Origin: Bacteroides sp.
GTDB lineage: Bacteria; Bacteroidota; Bacteroidia; Bacteroidales; Muribaculaceae
Length of the DNA stretch: 44,375 nucleotides
Reading direction: 5' to 3'
NCBI GenBank assembly: GCA_014802325.1
Contig: JAAVCK010000012.1
Coordinates: 1-44,375, forward strand
The notes under the pieces are model-generated. The model worked only from the letters and a program-made list of their open reading frames with translations, was not told the origin of the DNA and searched no databases. The position numbers and the translations under genes were made by a program. Shown here piece by piece: positions 24,737-33,476 of this stretch. The stretch's first letter is position 1. The number at the start of each line of letters is the position of its first letter.

Positions 24737-26315
24737 GCTATACGGACTGCGAAGCAATGGTGGCTCTCATGGCGATGTCTTCACATCGTCACGAGTGGTT
24801 AACTTCATGCTCGACCTTATGGGGTATACACCTGACAAAGATCTGTCACAATACCGGATTCTTGAACCAAGTTTCGGGTGTGGCGACTTCCTTATGGAAA
24901 TAATAAATCGTATTTATCAGTCGTCGATAAAATATCATTTCAATGCCACCCGGATCATTACCGGGAATGTGTATGGGTGCGAGATTGATTCCGAAAAATA
25001 TGACAAAGCTATAAATAGAATATGCCGCACCATTCCTGACTTTTCTTCCGTCAATCTTAAGCGTGAAGACTTTCTGCTCAGTGAGTGGAGCTGCAATTTT
25101 GACTTCATTGTTGGGAATCCACCCTATATAAGATATGAAAATATCCCGGTGGAAATAAGAGATGCTTATAAAGCAAAGTTTACTACATTCCACTATCGGT
25201 GTGACATATATGTATTGTTTTTCGAGCATTGTCTCCGACATTTGGCATCTGCGGGGCGCCATTGTTTTATATGCTCCAACCGCTGGATACGAAATGAATA
25301 CGGCCGAAAATTGCGTTCCTTAATATCCCGAGATTATAATCTTGATTATCTGATCGACATTGAAGGCATCGACGCTTTTAGTGAGACCGTACTGGCATAT
25401 CCGGCTATCACCGTCATATCCGGTCCATGCCATCATCAGCCCACTAAGACCGCGAAAATCTTCACTCTTAAAGATCTCAGCATGCCATTATCCCGCGAGT
25501 TAAAGAAAGTCCCTGAAAATTGCGATCTATGGGAGCAACTTTTCGCGGTAGGAGAACTGCACAATCTATATACAATCGAAAATCAGGGATTTACTATTGG
25601 CATCGGAGTGGCAACCGGAGCTGACAAGATATTCATCAACTCCAATCTGATATCCATGGTCGAGGATAACCTGCTGCTACCTATAGTCAATTCCCGAGAC
25701 TTAACCGATAACAAATTTAACTGGAAAGGAGCATATCTACTAAACCCCTACAAAGCAGACGGCAGTCTTATCGATATTGACTGCTATCCCAAAGCTAAAA
25801 GGTATCTCGAACAGTTCAAGCTCCAACTTGAGAATAGACACATCGTCAAGAAAGGCAGGCGCTGGTATTCACTTATTGACAAGGTTAAAGCCGAACTGAT
25901 TAGTCTGCCCAAAATACTCCTGCCTGACATCAGCGGCAATCGGAAACTGTTTGTAGATAAAGGCAAATTTTATCCCGCCCACAATATCTACTATATTACG
26001 GGGGGCAGTATTGGTGACCTTGAGTTATTGGCGGCAATACTGATGAGCGATTTTGTCAGAAGCCAAATCGGCAATATATCCAATAAAATGAATGGAGGCA
26101 TGCCCCGATGGCAAAGCCAAAGTATAAAGAAACTGCGAATTCCGCTTCTCTCCGAAATTTCTTCGGAAGACAGGTTGAGTCTTCTCAATGCCTACCATAA
26201 CAGCCTGCTCAACGTCATAGATGAAACAGTAGGCCGGATTGTAGCGACTCAACAAGGGTCTGCGGCAATCACCACCCGTGATTTTCCTAAATCACTGTTT
26301 GATTACGAGTATTGA
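24714..26315 (+). CDS. Adenine-N6 DNA methyltransferase of the XhoI/PaeR7I-type system
   Basis: 533 residues, the same size as M.PaeR7I as I recall it. The start is a GTG (24714, or 24720) overlapping the nuclease gene, implying coupled translation. The SAM-binding motif is LEPSFGCGDF (50-59), the catalytic motif is NPPY (135-138), and the C-terminal half is a TaqI-like specificity region (IGIGVATGADKIFI; KILLPDISGNRKLFVD; GGMPRWQSQSIKKLRIP, read separately). Predicted to methylate the adenine of CTCGAG and protect host DNA. Expressing the nuclease before the methylase is unusual in principle, but this gene order does occur in such systems. Confidence 0.9.
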   Translation: MPVNLTGKLYGLRSNGGSHGDVFTSSRVVNFMLDLMGYTPDKDLSQYRILEPSFGCGDFLMEIINRIYQSSIKYHFNATRIITGNVYGCEIDSEKYDKAINRICRTIPDFSSVNLKREDFLLSEWSCNFDFIVGNPPYIRYENIPVEIRDAYKAKFTTFHYRCDIYVLFFEHCLRHLASAGRHCFICSNRWIRNEYGRKLRSLISRDYNLDYLIDIEGIDAFSETVLAYPAITVISGPCHHQPTKTAKIFTLKDLSMPLSRELKKVPENCDLWEQLFAVGELHNLYTIENQGFTIGIGVATGADKIFINSNLISMVEDNLLLPIVNSRDLTDNKFNWKGAYLLNPYKADGSLIDIDCYPKAKRYLEQFKLQLENRHIVKKGRRWYSLIDKVKAELISLPKILLPDISGNRKLFVDKGKFYPAHNIYYITGGSIGDLELLAAILMSDFVRSQIGNISNKMNGGMPRWQSQSIKKLRIPLLSEISSEDRLSLLNAYHNSLLNVIDETVGRIVATQQGSAAITTRDFPKSLFDYEY

Positions 26316-26369
26316 TAGCCCGAAGTAACTCAATGGCAATATTTCACCTATCCTGAGCGTTAGTATATA

Positions 26370-29300
26370 ATGATGAGACTCAGGCTTTGGACTATACTTC
26401 TTACAGTGCTGAGCGTGGCTGCGGTCACGCTCACCTCCTGTTCGCCCAAGAAGAACACCGCCGCCACGCGCCGCTACCAGGCGTTCATCACCCGCTACAA
26501 TATCTACTATAACGGCGACGAGCACTATAAGGAGACCCTCAAGGATATGGAGAAGAACTATGAGGACGACTACTCGCGCACTCTCTTCATCCATCCTGCC
26601 GAGGCTCGCGGCGACGAGAAGGCTCCGCAGCCCTCCGGGTCGTTCAAGCGCTCGATCGAAAAGGCTCAGAAGGCCATTCAGCTGCGCAGCATCAAGAAGC
26701 GCCCTGCGCGCAAGAGCGGCAAGGGCAACGATCCGGCCTATAAGGAATGGATGAAGCGCGATGAGTATAATCCATTTCTTCACAACGCATGGCTCATGAT
26801 GGGCCGCAGTCAGTTTCTCGACGGCGACTTTCTCGGCGCGGCATCGACTTTCTACTATGTCACCAAGCACTTCAAGTGGCTACCCGCCACTGTGACCGAG
26901 GCGCAGCTGTGGCAGGCACGCAGCTACTGCGCGCTCGACTGGCTCTTTGAGGCCGAGACGATACTCCATCGCGTGAAGCCCGACGACCTCACCTCGTCGA
27001 AACTCAAAGACCTCTACAACACCACTTTTGCTGACTACTACATACGCTCGCGCGCCCCTGAAAAGGCCATACCGTATCTCACCGAAGCCATACGCTACGC
27101 TTCGGGAAGCCAGAAGACACGCATGTATTTCCTGCTCGGACAGCTCTATGAGCAGACCGGTCAGCCCGGCGAGGCCTACAAGGCATTCGCCAAAGCCGGT
27201 TCGAGCAATTCAGCCGGCTACCGCACGAAGTTCAATGCCCGCATAAAGCAGAGCGAAGTGTATCAGGGTGCCGATATAGCTCCCGAGGTCAAGGCTCTGA
27301 AGCGCATGATCCGCTACGACCGCAATAAGGATTACCTCGATCAGATATATTATGCGATAGGCAATCTGTATCTGTCGCGCGGCGACACGGCGCAAGCCAT
27401 AGCCAACTATGAGCTGGCGTCGGCCAAATCCACGCGCAACGGCATAGACAAGGCCATGGCGCAGGTGAAACTCGGTAATCTGTATTATGACCGTGGACGC
27501 TATGATCTGGCGCAGCCCTGCCTGTCGGAAGCTGTGCCTCTCCTCCCGGAGACTTATCCCGACTACAAGACCCTGCGCCGCCGAAGCGATGTGCTCGACG
27601 AGCTGGCTATCTATTCGCAAAACGTTGAGCTCAACGACTCACTGCTGCGCCTGTCGGCCATGTCGCCCGACGAGCAGCTCAAAGTGATCAACCGCATCAT
27701 CGATGACCTCAAGAAGAAAGAAAAAGAGATGGAAGACGAAGCGCGACGCGAGGAATACATGGCTCAGCAAGCCTCCAACGGCAATTCGCTTCAGGGCAAC
27801 AACTCACCTTCGACCTTCACGCTCAACACCGACAAGTCATGGTACTTCTACAACACAGCCACACGCAACGCCGGCCGCACGGAGTTTCAGAAACGGTGGG
27901 GCAGCCGCAAACTTGAGGATAACTGGCGTCGACGCGACAAGACATCATATTCGCTCGACGAGTTTCCCGAGGATGAAGACGGAGGCACGTCGGCCGACGA
28001 AGAACCCGACGAGCGCGCCGAGGATGAAAAAGCCGAGAGCGCCCGCAGGGAAAACGATCCGCACTATCCCGAATACTATCAGAAACAGATTCCGTCGACC
28101 GACGCTGAACGCGCCGTGGCCAACGACGTGATACAGGAAGGTCTCTACAACATGGGTATCATACTCAAGGACAAACTCGAAGACTTTGACGCCGCCTCGG
28201 GTGAATTCGGCCGGCTGATGAGCCGCTACCCCGACAATGTGTATCGTCTGGAGGTGTACTACAACCTGTATCTGATGAACATGCGCCGAGGCGATACCGC
28301 TCAGGCCGAGAAATATCGCCGCTTGCTCATCGACGAGTTTCCCGAATCGAAATATGCCGTGGCGCTCGCCGACCCTAACTATTTCGACAACATACGCCGC
28401 ATGGACATCCTTCAGGCGCAGCTTTACGATCAGGCATATGCCGACTATCTTGACAACAACAATTCGGCCGTGCACCGTGCCTACGAGCGCATGAACGAAG
28501 AGTTTCCCCTGAGCCCGCTTATGCCGAAATTCATGTTTCTGCATGCGCTGGCCTACGTGACTGAGCGTCGCCATGACGACTTCTCGGCTACTATTACCTC
28601 GCTGCTCGAACGCTACCCCGACACTGATCTCACGCCTGTCGCCGGTGCGTGGCTCAAAGGGCTGCGCTCAGGCCGCGAACTGCGCACCACATCGGGCAAC
28701 CGCCGCTCGATGCTCTGGGACATACGCCTGAGCAACGACTCCACGGCTCTCGCTGCCGATGCCGGCGATCTTGAATTTAAACTCGCGCCCGAGTCACCTC
28801 AACTGCTTGTGCTCCTGTTCCCCACCGACTCCATTTCGCCCAACACGCTGCTCTATGAAGTGGCACGTCACAACTTCAACACCTTCATGGTGCGCGACTT
28901 CGATCTGGAGCTCATGAACTTCGGACGCCTCGGACTGCTCGTCATCAAGGGATTTGAAAACGAGCGCGAACTCAACTATTATCGCTCGCTCTTTGAAGGT
29001 CCGTCGGGCATGGATCTTCCTGCCGACGTGCGCCCCGTACCTATCAGTCAGGAAAATTTCGAGCTTCTGCTTTCAGGCGCAGGCTCGTTTGACGACTACT
29101 TCAATTTCATCGGCGAGGAGACCGTGCGCACCACCCACGAGTCAGTGCTGCCGCCCGGCGAATACCCGTCGGCCCAGGAAATGTACCCCGAAATCGAAGC
29201 CTCCTATCCTACCGAGCAGGAAATCAACGAAGCCGAACTCCTGCCCGACGATGACGTAATCGAGATAGAAGAACCCGCTGATGCAGCCGAGGAAACGACA

Positions 29301-29531
29301 CTGCCTGAGCCCGCCAACGTCGACGAACCTGTCAAGACTGACGAACCTGTCAAGGCCTCTGCGCCTGCTGATCAGCCCGAACAGAAAGCCGAGCCCGCCA
29401 CTCCCGTTCCTCCGGCAACTCCCACTCCGACAGCTCCCGCCGCTACACCATCGGCGTCAACTCCCGCACCGCCCGCCACACCCGAGCTCCCCGCTTATCT
29501 GATAGGAAGCGAGGGCGACGAAGATGAATAA
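26370..29531 (+). CDS. porW: Type IX secretion lipoprotein PorW/SprE
   Basis: A 1053-residue TPR lipoprotein with signal and lipobox VTLTSC (C24). Opening text typical of PorW/SprE: RRYQAFITRYNIYYNGDEHYKE, then WMKRDEYNPFLHNAWLMMGRSQFLDGDF (read in parts). TPR-like pairs span ~140-480 and ~590-760. Two linkers rich in Glu, Asp and Lys (~450-560) and a Pro/Ala/Glu tail (~960-1053) are disordered. PorW connects the type IX secretion machinery to the PorX/PorY regulators and is needed for secretion and, in gliders, motility. It is longer than P. gingivalis PorW, mainly because of the tails. The next gene is porX, 18 bases downstream. Confidence 0.88.
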   Translation: MMRLRLWTILLTVLSVAAVTLTSCSPKKNTAATRRYQAFITRYNIYYNGDEHYKETLKDMEKNYEDDYSRTLFIHPAEARGDEKAPQPSGSFKRSIEKAQKAIQLRSIKKRPARKSGKGNDPAYKEWMKRDEYNPFLHNAWLMMGRSQFLDGDFLGAASTFYYVTKHFKWLPATVTEAQLWQARSYCALDWLFEAETILHRVKPDDLTSSKLKDLYNTTFADYYIRSRAPEKAIPYLTEAIRYASGSQKTRMYFLLGQLYEQTGQPGEAYKAFAKAGSSNSAGYRTKFNARIKQSEVYQGADIAPEVKALKRMIRYDRNKDYLDQIYYAIGNLYLSRGDTAQAIANYELASAKSTRNGIDKAMAQVKLGNLYYDRGRYDLAQPCLSEAVPLLPETYPDYKTLRRRSDVLDELAIYSQNVELNDSLLRLSAMSPDEQLKVINRIIDDLKKKEKEMEDEARREEYMAQQASNGNSLQGNNSPSTFTLNTDKSWYFYNTATRNAGRTEFQKRWGSRKLEDNWRRRDKTSYSLDEFPEDEDGGTSADEEPDERAEDEKAESARRENDPHYPEYYQKQIPSTDAERAVANDVIQEGLYNMGIILKDKLEDFDAASGEFGRLMSRYPDNVYRLEVYYNLYLMNMRRGDTAQAEKYRRLLIDEFPESKYAVALADPNYFDNIRRMDILQAQLYDQAYADYLDNNNSAVHRAYERMNEEFPLSPLMPKFMFLHALAYVTERRHDDFSATITSLLERYPDTDLTPVAGAWLKGLRSGRELRTTSGNRRSMLWDIRLSNDSTALAADAGDLEFKLAPESPQLLVLLFPTDSISPNTLLYEVARHNFNTFMVRDFDLELMNFGRLGLLVIKGFENERELNYYRSLFEGPSGMDLPADVRPVPISQENFELLLSGAGSFDDYFNFIGEETVRTTHESVLPPGEYPSAQEMYPEIEASYPTEQEINEAELLPDDDVIEIEEPADAAEETTLPEPANVDEPVKTDEPVKASAPADQPEQKAEPATPVPPATPTPTAPAATPSASTPAPPATPELPAYLIGSEGDEDE

Positions 29532-29549
29532 AAAATATCATACCCCGCA

Positions 29550-31106
29550 ATGAACCCGAAGATTCTCTGGGCCGACGATGAAATAGACCTCCTGAAGCCC
29601 CACATACTTTTCCTGCGCAGCAAGGGTTATGACGTAGAGACCGTCAACAACGGTCGCGACGCGCTCGAACTTACCGAGTCGATCATGCCCGACCTGATAA
29701 TACTCGACGAGAACATGCCCGGACTTACCGGTCTGGAGACACTACAACGCATCAAACTGATAGCACCGCAGACTCCCGTGATCATGATCACCAAGAGCGA
29801 GGAGGAAAACATTATGGATCAGGCCGTGGGCAACAAGATAGCCGACTATCTCATCAAGCCGGTCAACCCCAACCAGATACTGCTCTCGATAAAGAAAAAT
29901 CTACACTCCGAGGCTCTCGTATCGCAAAAAGCATCGGACAACTACCGCCGCGAGTTTACAAATATATCCTCGCTCATCAATCAGGCCTCCACCATATCCG
30001 ACTGGATGCAGCTCTACCGCAAGCTCACCTACTGGGAGCTTGAGCTTGCCGCCACCGAAACCAATATGGACGAGCTGCTGCTGATGCAGCGCAACGAAGC
30101 CAACAGCGAATACTGCAAATTCATTCGCCGCAACTACGAGCATTGGACACGCAACTCCCTGTCGGCCGACAACGATCGCCCCGAGATGAGTCCCGACCTC
30201 TTCCGCACCCGTCTCTTTCCCGCGCTCGACGCAGGCGAAAAGGTATTTTTCGTGCTTATCGACAATTTCCGTCTCGACCAGTGGCTCACCATCAAGCCGC
30301 TGCTCTCCGATATATTCAATATCGACGAAAGTCTCTACTGCTCCATCCTGCCCACGGCCACTCAATATGCGCGCAACGCCATATTCTCCGGTCTGATGCC
30401 GCTCGATATCGAGAAGATGTTTCCCGACCTGTGGGTCGACGAGGATTCGCCCGAGGGCAAGAACCTCAACGAATCGCCGCTGATAGCCACTCAGATAGAG
30501 CGCTTCCGCCGCCGCGTGAAGTTCTCCTACAACAAGATCAACGACTCGGCCGGCGCCGAGCGACTGCTCCGCGAGTTTTCCAATCTGGAGACCAATCAGC
30601 TCAACGTGATAGTGCTCAACTTCATCGACATGCTGTCACACGCCCGCACCGAATCGAAGATGATACGCGAACTGGCGGCCAACGACGCCGCCTACCGCTC
30701 CATCACCGAGTCGTGGTTCAGACACTCGCCCGCCATAGAAATCTTCCGCCGCATAGCCGAAAAAGGCTACCGGCTCATGCTCACCACTGACCACGGCACC
30801 ATTCGCGTGGACAACCCGGTGAAAGTGATCGGCGACAAGAACACCAATACCGCCCTGCGCTACAAAGTGGGCAAAAACCTCAACTACAACGCGAAGCAGG
30901 TCTACGAGATCAAGCAGCCCGAACACTTCGGTCTCCCCTCGCCCAACATATCGTCGAGCTACATCTTCGCCCTCAACCGCGACTTCTTCGCCTATCCCAA
31001 CAACTACAATTACTACGTGCAGTATTACGACGGCACCTTCCAGCACGGAGGTATCTCGATGGAAGAAATGCTCATACCATTCATATCACTGACGCCTAAG
31101 AAATGA
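29550..31106 (+). CDS. porX: PorX: response regulator with PglZ/alkaline-phosphatase-like effector domain
   Basis: A 518-residue cytosolic regulator of type IX secretion. The receiver domain (1-~120) has D9/D10, phospho-acceptor D53 in LIILDENMPG, and K in YLIKPVNP. A helical linker precedes a PglZ/alkaline-phosphatase superfamily domain (~200-518) with VFFVLIDNFRLDQW (metal/nucleophile region), YCSILPTATQYARNAIFSG, NFIDMLSHAR and MLTTDHGTIRV (metal ligands D and H). PorX is phosphorylated by PorY and controls expression and energising of type IX secretion. Its stop overlaps the tsaE start by four bases. Confidence 0.95.
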   Translation: MNPKILWADDEIDLLKPHILFLRSKGYDVETVNNGRDALELTESIMPDLIILDENMPGLTGLETLQRIKLIAPQTPVIMITKSEEENIMDQAVGNKIADYLIKPVNPNQILLSIKKNLHSEALVSQKASDNYRREFTNISSLINQASTISDWMQLYRKLTYWELELAATETNMDELLLMQRNEANSEYCKFIRRNYEHWTRNSLSADNDRPEMSPDLFRTRLFPALDAGEKVFFVLIDNFRLDQWLTIKPLLSDIFNIDESLYCSILPTATQYARNAIFSGLMPLDIEKMFPDLWVDEDSPEGKNLNESPLIATQIERFRRRVKFSYNKINDSAGAERLLREFSNLETNQLNVIVLNFIDMLSHARTESKMIRELAANDAAYRSITESWFRHSPAIEIFRRIAEKGYRLMLTTDHGTIRVDNPVKVIGDKNTNTALRYKVGKNLNYNAKQVYEIKQPEHFGLPSPNISSSYIFALNRDFFAYPNNYNYYVQYYDGTFQHGGISMEEMLIPFISLTPKK

Positions 31107-31519
31107 CCACTATCACACTTCGCTCTACCTCCGATCTACCCGAAGCGGCGCAGCAGTTTGTCAGCGCCATGCAAGGTCGCACCATATTCGCATTTCACGG
31201 ACAGATGGGTGCGGGAAAGACCACGTTTATCAACGCTGTCAGCGCCGCACTCGGCGCCCGTCCCGACGATACAGCCTCACCCACTTTCGCCATAATCAAC
31301 GAATATCCCACTCCCTCGGGCACTCCCGTATATCACTTCGACCTCTACCGTATCGACTCGCCCGAACAGGCGCTTGATCTCGGCCTCGACGATTATTTCT
31401 ACTCCGGAGCACCCTGCCTGATGGAGTGGCCCGAAAATATCGAGGAATTTCTGCCCGACGATACAGTCCACGTCTACATCAACGTACTCGACGATGATAG
31501 CCGACAGATTTGCTTCTGA
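31103..31519 (+). CDS. tsaE: tRNA threonylcarbamoyladenosine biosynthesis ATPase TsaE
   Basis: 138 residues with the P-loop GQMGAGKTTFINAV, the TsaE signature ASPTFAIINEYPTPSGTPVYHFDLYRI (read in parts) and LMEWPENIEEFLP. TsaE works with TsaB and TsaD to make t6A37 in ANN-decoding tRNAs. ATGA overlaps the end of porX, and birA starts 26 bases before its stop, so porX-tsaE-birA form a coupled unit. Confidence 0.95.
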   Translation: MTTITLRSTSDLPEAAQQFVSAMQGRTIFAFHGQMGAGKTTFINAVSAALGARPDDTASPTFAIINEYPTPSGTPVYHFDLYRIDSPEQALDLGLDDYFYSGAPCLMEWPENIEEFLPDDTVHVYINVLDDDSRQICF

Positions 31520-32267
31520 CTCTCCGCGCATGGTATGGCTCGACACTACCGCGTCGACCAATACCGCCCTGGCCTCGATGCCCGACGCACGCCACGGCAC
31601 CGTAGTGATAACCCACAGTCAGACGGCCGGCCGCGGCCAGCGCGGCAACTCTTGGGAAGCTGCGCCAGGGTTGAATGTCACCATGTCGATGCTCATAGAG
31701 CCGCGCGCCATCACGGCCGCCGGACAGTTTGCCGTGTCGGAAATCGTGGCGTTGGGAGTGGCCAACATTCTCTCGCTCCTCGCCGGCCCGTCAGACGAAA
31801 TTTCAGTCAAGTGGCCCAACGACATATATGCCGGCGACCGCAAGATAGCAGGCATACTTATAGAGAACACCATAGCCGGGCGACGCATCATTAAAAGCAT
31901 AGCCGGAATAGGCGTGAATATCAATCAGCCCCGGTTTGAGAGCGACGCACCCAATCCCGTGTCGCTCCTTCAGCTCACAGGCATCGAGCAGCACATCCCT
32001 ACCGTGGCCGACCTGATAGCACGCGAGATTCTGTCGCTTGCCGACCTCTACGACACCCCTTCACGCCTGGAGCAGCTACATGAGCAATATCTGGCACACT
32101 TGTGGCGACGCAACGGCTACCACCCGTATATCGACTCTGCCACTGGACGTCGCTTCAACGCCGCCATATCCGACGTAGCCCCCACCGGCCACATCACCCT
32201 CATCGACGAGTCCACCGCCCTCCGCCACACCTACGCCTTCAAGGAGGTACAGGCCGTGATTGAGTGA
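31494..32267 (+). CDS. birA: Biotin-[acetyl-CoA-carboxylase] ligase BirA (monofunctional)
   Basis: A 257-residue biotin protein ligase. Motifs are WLDTTASTNTAL, the biotinyl-AMP loop SQTAGRGQRGNSW (GRGxxGR-like), VKWPNDIYAGDRKIAGILIE and GIGVNIN. There is no N-terminal helix-turn-helix, so it is the monofunctional type that attaches biotin to carboxylase carrier proteins without repressing genes. The C-terminal SH3-like subdomain (HTYAFKEVQAVIE) is present. The start overlaps tsaE by 26 bases. Confidence 0.93.
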   Translation: MIADRFASDSPRMVWLDTTASTNTALASMPDARHGTVVITHSQTAGRGQRGNSWEAAPGLNVTMSMLIEPRAITAAGQFAVSEIVALGVANILSLLAGPSDEISVKWPNDIYAGDRKIAGILIENTIAGRRIIKSIAGIGVNINQPRFESDAPNPVSLLQLTGIEQHIPTVADLIAREILSLADLYDTPSRLEQLHEQYLAHLWRRNGYHPYIDSATGRRFNAAISDVAPTGHITLIDESTALRHTYAFKEVQAVIE

Positions 32268-32294
32268 TGATAAAACAGCTATTTCAAAATTCCT

Positions 32295-32388
32295 AAGAAT
32301 GCCCGCAGGGCATTGAGTTACTCGTAACCGGCGACGCCGGTTACGAGGATACGGCTTGCCGCTTCGCTCGCGAAGAATAAACAACGTA
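32295..32388. repeat. Dispersed palindromic repeat family D, copy 1
   Basis: Starts AAGAATGCCCGCAGGGCATT, a small hairpin, then CTCGTAACCGGC (32321-32332), pairing perfectly with 32336-32347 around GAC, and then CGGCTTGCCGCTTCG..CGAAGAAT. The first ~45 bases recur at 41517-41560 and the last ~28 at 42354-42381. It lies after birA. Confidence 0.7.
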
Positions 32389-32471
32389 AGTGTATCGGCG
32401 AGTAAATAGCGAATTTGTTAACCGCTAACAGACGCATTTCCAATACTATCTCATATAGCGTAACATCAGAT

Positions 32472-32693
32472 TTATGCAATCTTGCCGGTTTCTATTTCGG
32501 ATTGCAGGAATTGGAAGATATATACCGATCCCTGATAGTAGAGGCCGCATTCAGGATCGTTGAGTTTCGCGAAAGTAGTTGATGAATAAAGTTCATCAAG
32601 GGCGCGATGAATGCTCCAGCCATATTCTTCCATAAGCATTTCAGCGAGCTCAGCCGCCAGGCATTCGATTTGGAATTGTATGTCTTGTGTCAT
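32472..32693 (-). CDS. Small third gene of the DUF3791/DUF3990 module
   Basis: 73 residues (MTQDIQFQIECLAAELAEMLMEEYGWSIHRALDELY, shown in parts; LNDPECGLYYQGSVYIFQFLQ). It is mostly helical and soluble. Its first half has the same helical style as the DUF3791 protein of this operon (a short acidic start, then a helix with Ala-Glu-Met, then Trp/Tyr), but identity is low. The start ATG overlaps the stop of the DUF3990 gene by four bases (ATGA), so it is translationally coupled. I recall similar small genes beside DUF3990 genes in Bacteroides. It may be an accessory or antitoxin protein; that is inference. Confidence 0.75.
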   Translation of the reverse strand: MTQDIQFQIECLAAELAEMLMEEYGWSIHRALDELYSSTTFAKLNDPECGLYYQGSVYIFQFLQSEIETGKIA

Positions 32694-33172
32694 AATTCAA
32701 TGCGTTTTAACAGGCCTATGGCTTTCGGTGTACCCAAAAAGTATTGTATCGCATTATCGCCTCTGAATCTCAGTTCTTCAACCAATGCTGATGCCGACAG
32801 ATACCCCATTGTGAAACGGCGTATCTGAACACCAACCGTATCATCGGCAATAGGGCCGATAACTATATCGTAAGAATGAGTCGGGACATCGGAGTTATTC
32901 TTTCGATTCTTAACTACAAAATTCGCCCATTCTTCGGAGTAACCGGAAAAGATCTTAATGTTCAAACCATTCCTTACTGCATCATCTTCGTCAAACTCAA
33001 AGCAAGATATTGTGGGAGTTCCTTCGCCAAGGAAGCGAGTAGTCCTTACAGCCATAGCTTGGTCGGGATTGGCATTGAGATAGAAGCCCTGACCGAAGTC
33101 CCTGCCACGCTTACAGCGCGCAAGGTCGATCTGCTCAATTGTTACATTAGAGCCATGATAGAGGCGTATCAT
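32690..33172 (-). CDS. DUF3990 ADP-ribosyltransferase-like protein (putative toxin or effector)
   Basis: 160 residues matching the DUF3990 pattern: IRLYHGSNVTIEQIDL (H6), RGRDFGQGFYLNANPDQA (Y31), YDIVIGPIADDTV, and a C-terminal NAIQYFLGTPKAIGLLK. The H and Y positions plus the later Q/E region correspond to the H-Y-[QE] triad of ADP-ribosyltransferase folds, to which this domain is related as I remember. It is sandwiched between two small genes with four-base ATGA overlaps on both sides, an arrangement typical of toxin-antitoxin modules. The target of any ADP-ribosylation is unknown. Confidence 0.82.
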   Translation of the reverse strand: MIRLYHGSNVTIEQIDLARCKRGRDFGQGFYLNANPDQAMAVRTTRFLGEGTPTISCFEFDEDDAVRNGLNIKIFSGYSEEWANFVVKNRKNNSDVPTHSYDIVIGPIADDTVGVQIRRFTMGYLSASALVEELRFRGDNAIQYFLGTPKAIGLLKRIEL

Positions 33173-33393
33173 ATCTTACCTCCTTCCCGCCGGCATATGA
33201 TTCGGAGGTCGGAAACCGCATCGTCTATTGAAAGGGTGTGCTCGGCAGCATAGCAATCGAGAAGGAAATCTATACCTGTGAAACGGCGCAGATATGCGTA
33301 TGCCTGCATATTGGACAGGGAATATCGCTGTGCAAAAGCGCCCACACATGCAACAATGTATTCTATTTTGCTGAATATATCTTTTTTATCCAT
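33169..33393 (-). CDS. DUF3791 protein, first gene of the ADP-ribosyltransferase-like module
   Basis: 74 residues, helical. The DUF3791 pattern is clear: KIEYIVACVGAFAQRYSLS, AYAYLRRFTGIDFLLDCYAAEHT and SIDDAVSDLRIICRREGG. Such genes are regularly found directly before DUF3990 genes. It is the promoter-proximal gene of the operon and overlaps the next by ATGA. By position and size it is a candidate antitoxin or adaptor. A strong promoter lies just upstream at 33419-33449. Confidence 0.85.
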   Translation of the reverse strand: MDKKDIFSKIEYIVACVGAFAQRYSLSNMQAYAYLRRFTGIDFLLDCYAAEHTLSIDDAVSDLRIICRREGGKI

Positions 33394-33418
33394 ATCTCAC
33401 TCCATGAGTTTCATTTCG

Positions 33419-33449
33419 CAAATATAGAGAATATCAATCATAATACAAA
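33419..33449 (-). promoter_or_regulatory. Promoter of the DUF3791-DUF3990 operon
   Basis: On the minus strand TTTG (33449-33446) is followed after 19 bases by TATATTTG (33426-33419), a near-ideal Bacteroidetes promoter. The DUF3791 ATG begins 25 bases further on. Confidence 0.75.
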
Positions 33450-33476
33450 ATTCACTCTCGGTCTTTCCGGGATGAT

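Noticed and set aside
26292..26870. Minus-strand open frame covering the start of porW and the end of the methyltransferase gene
   Set aside because: Product is a Leu/Ala/Val-rich shadow of porW; the porW lipobox and family text on the other strand are clear.
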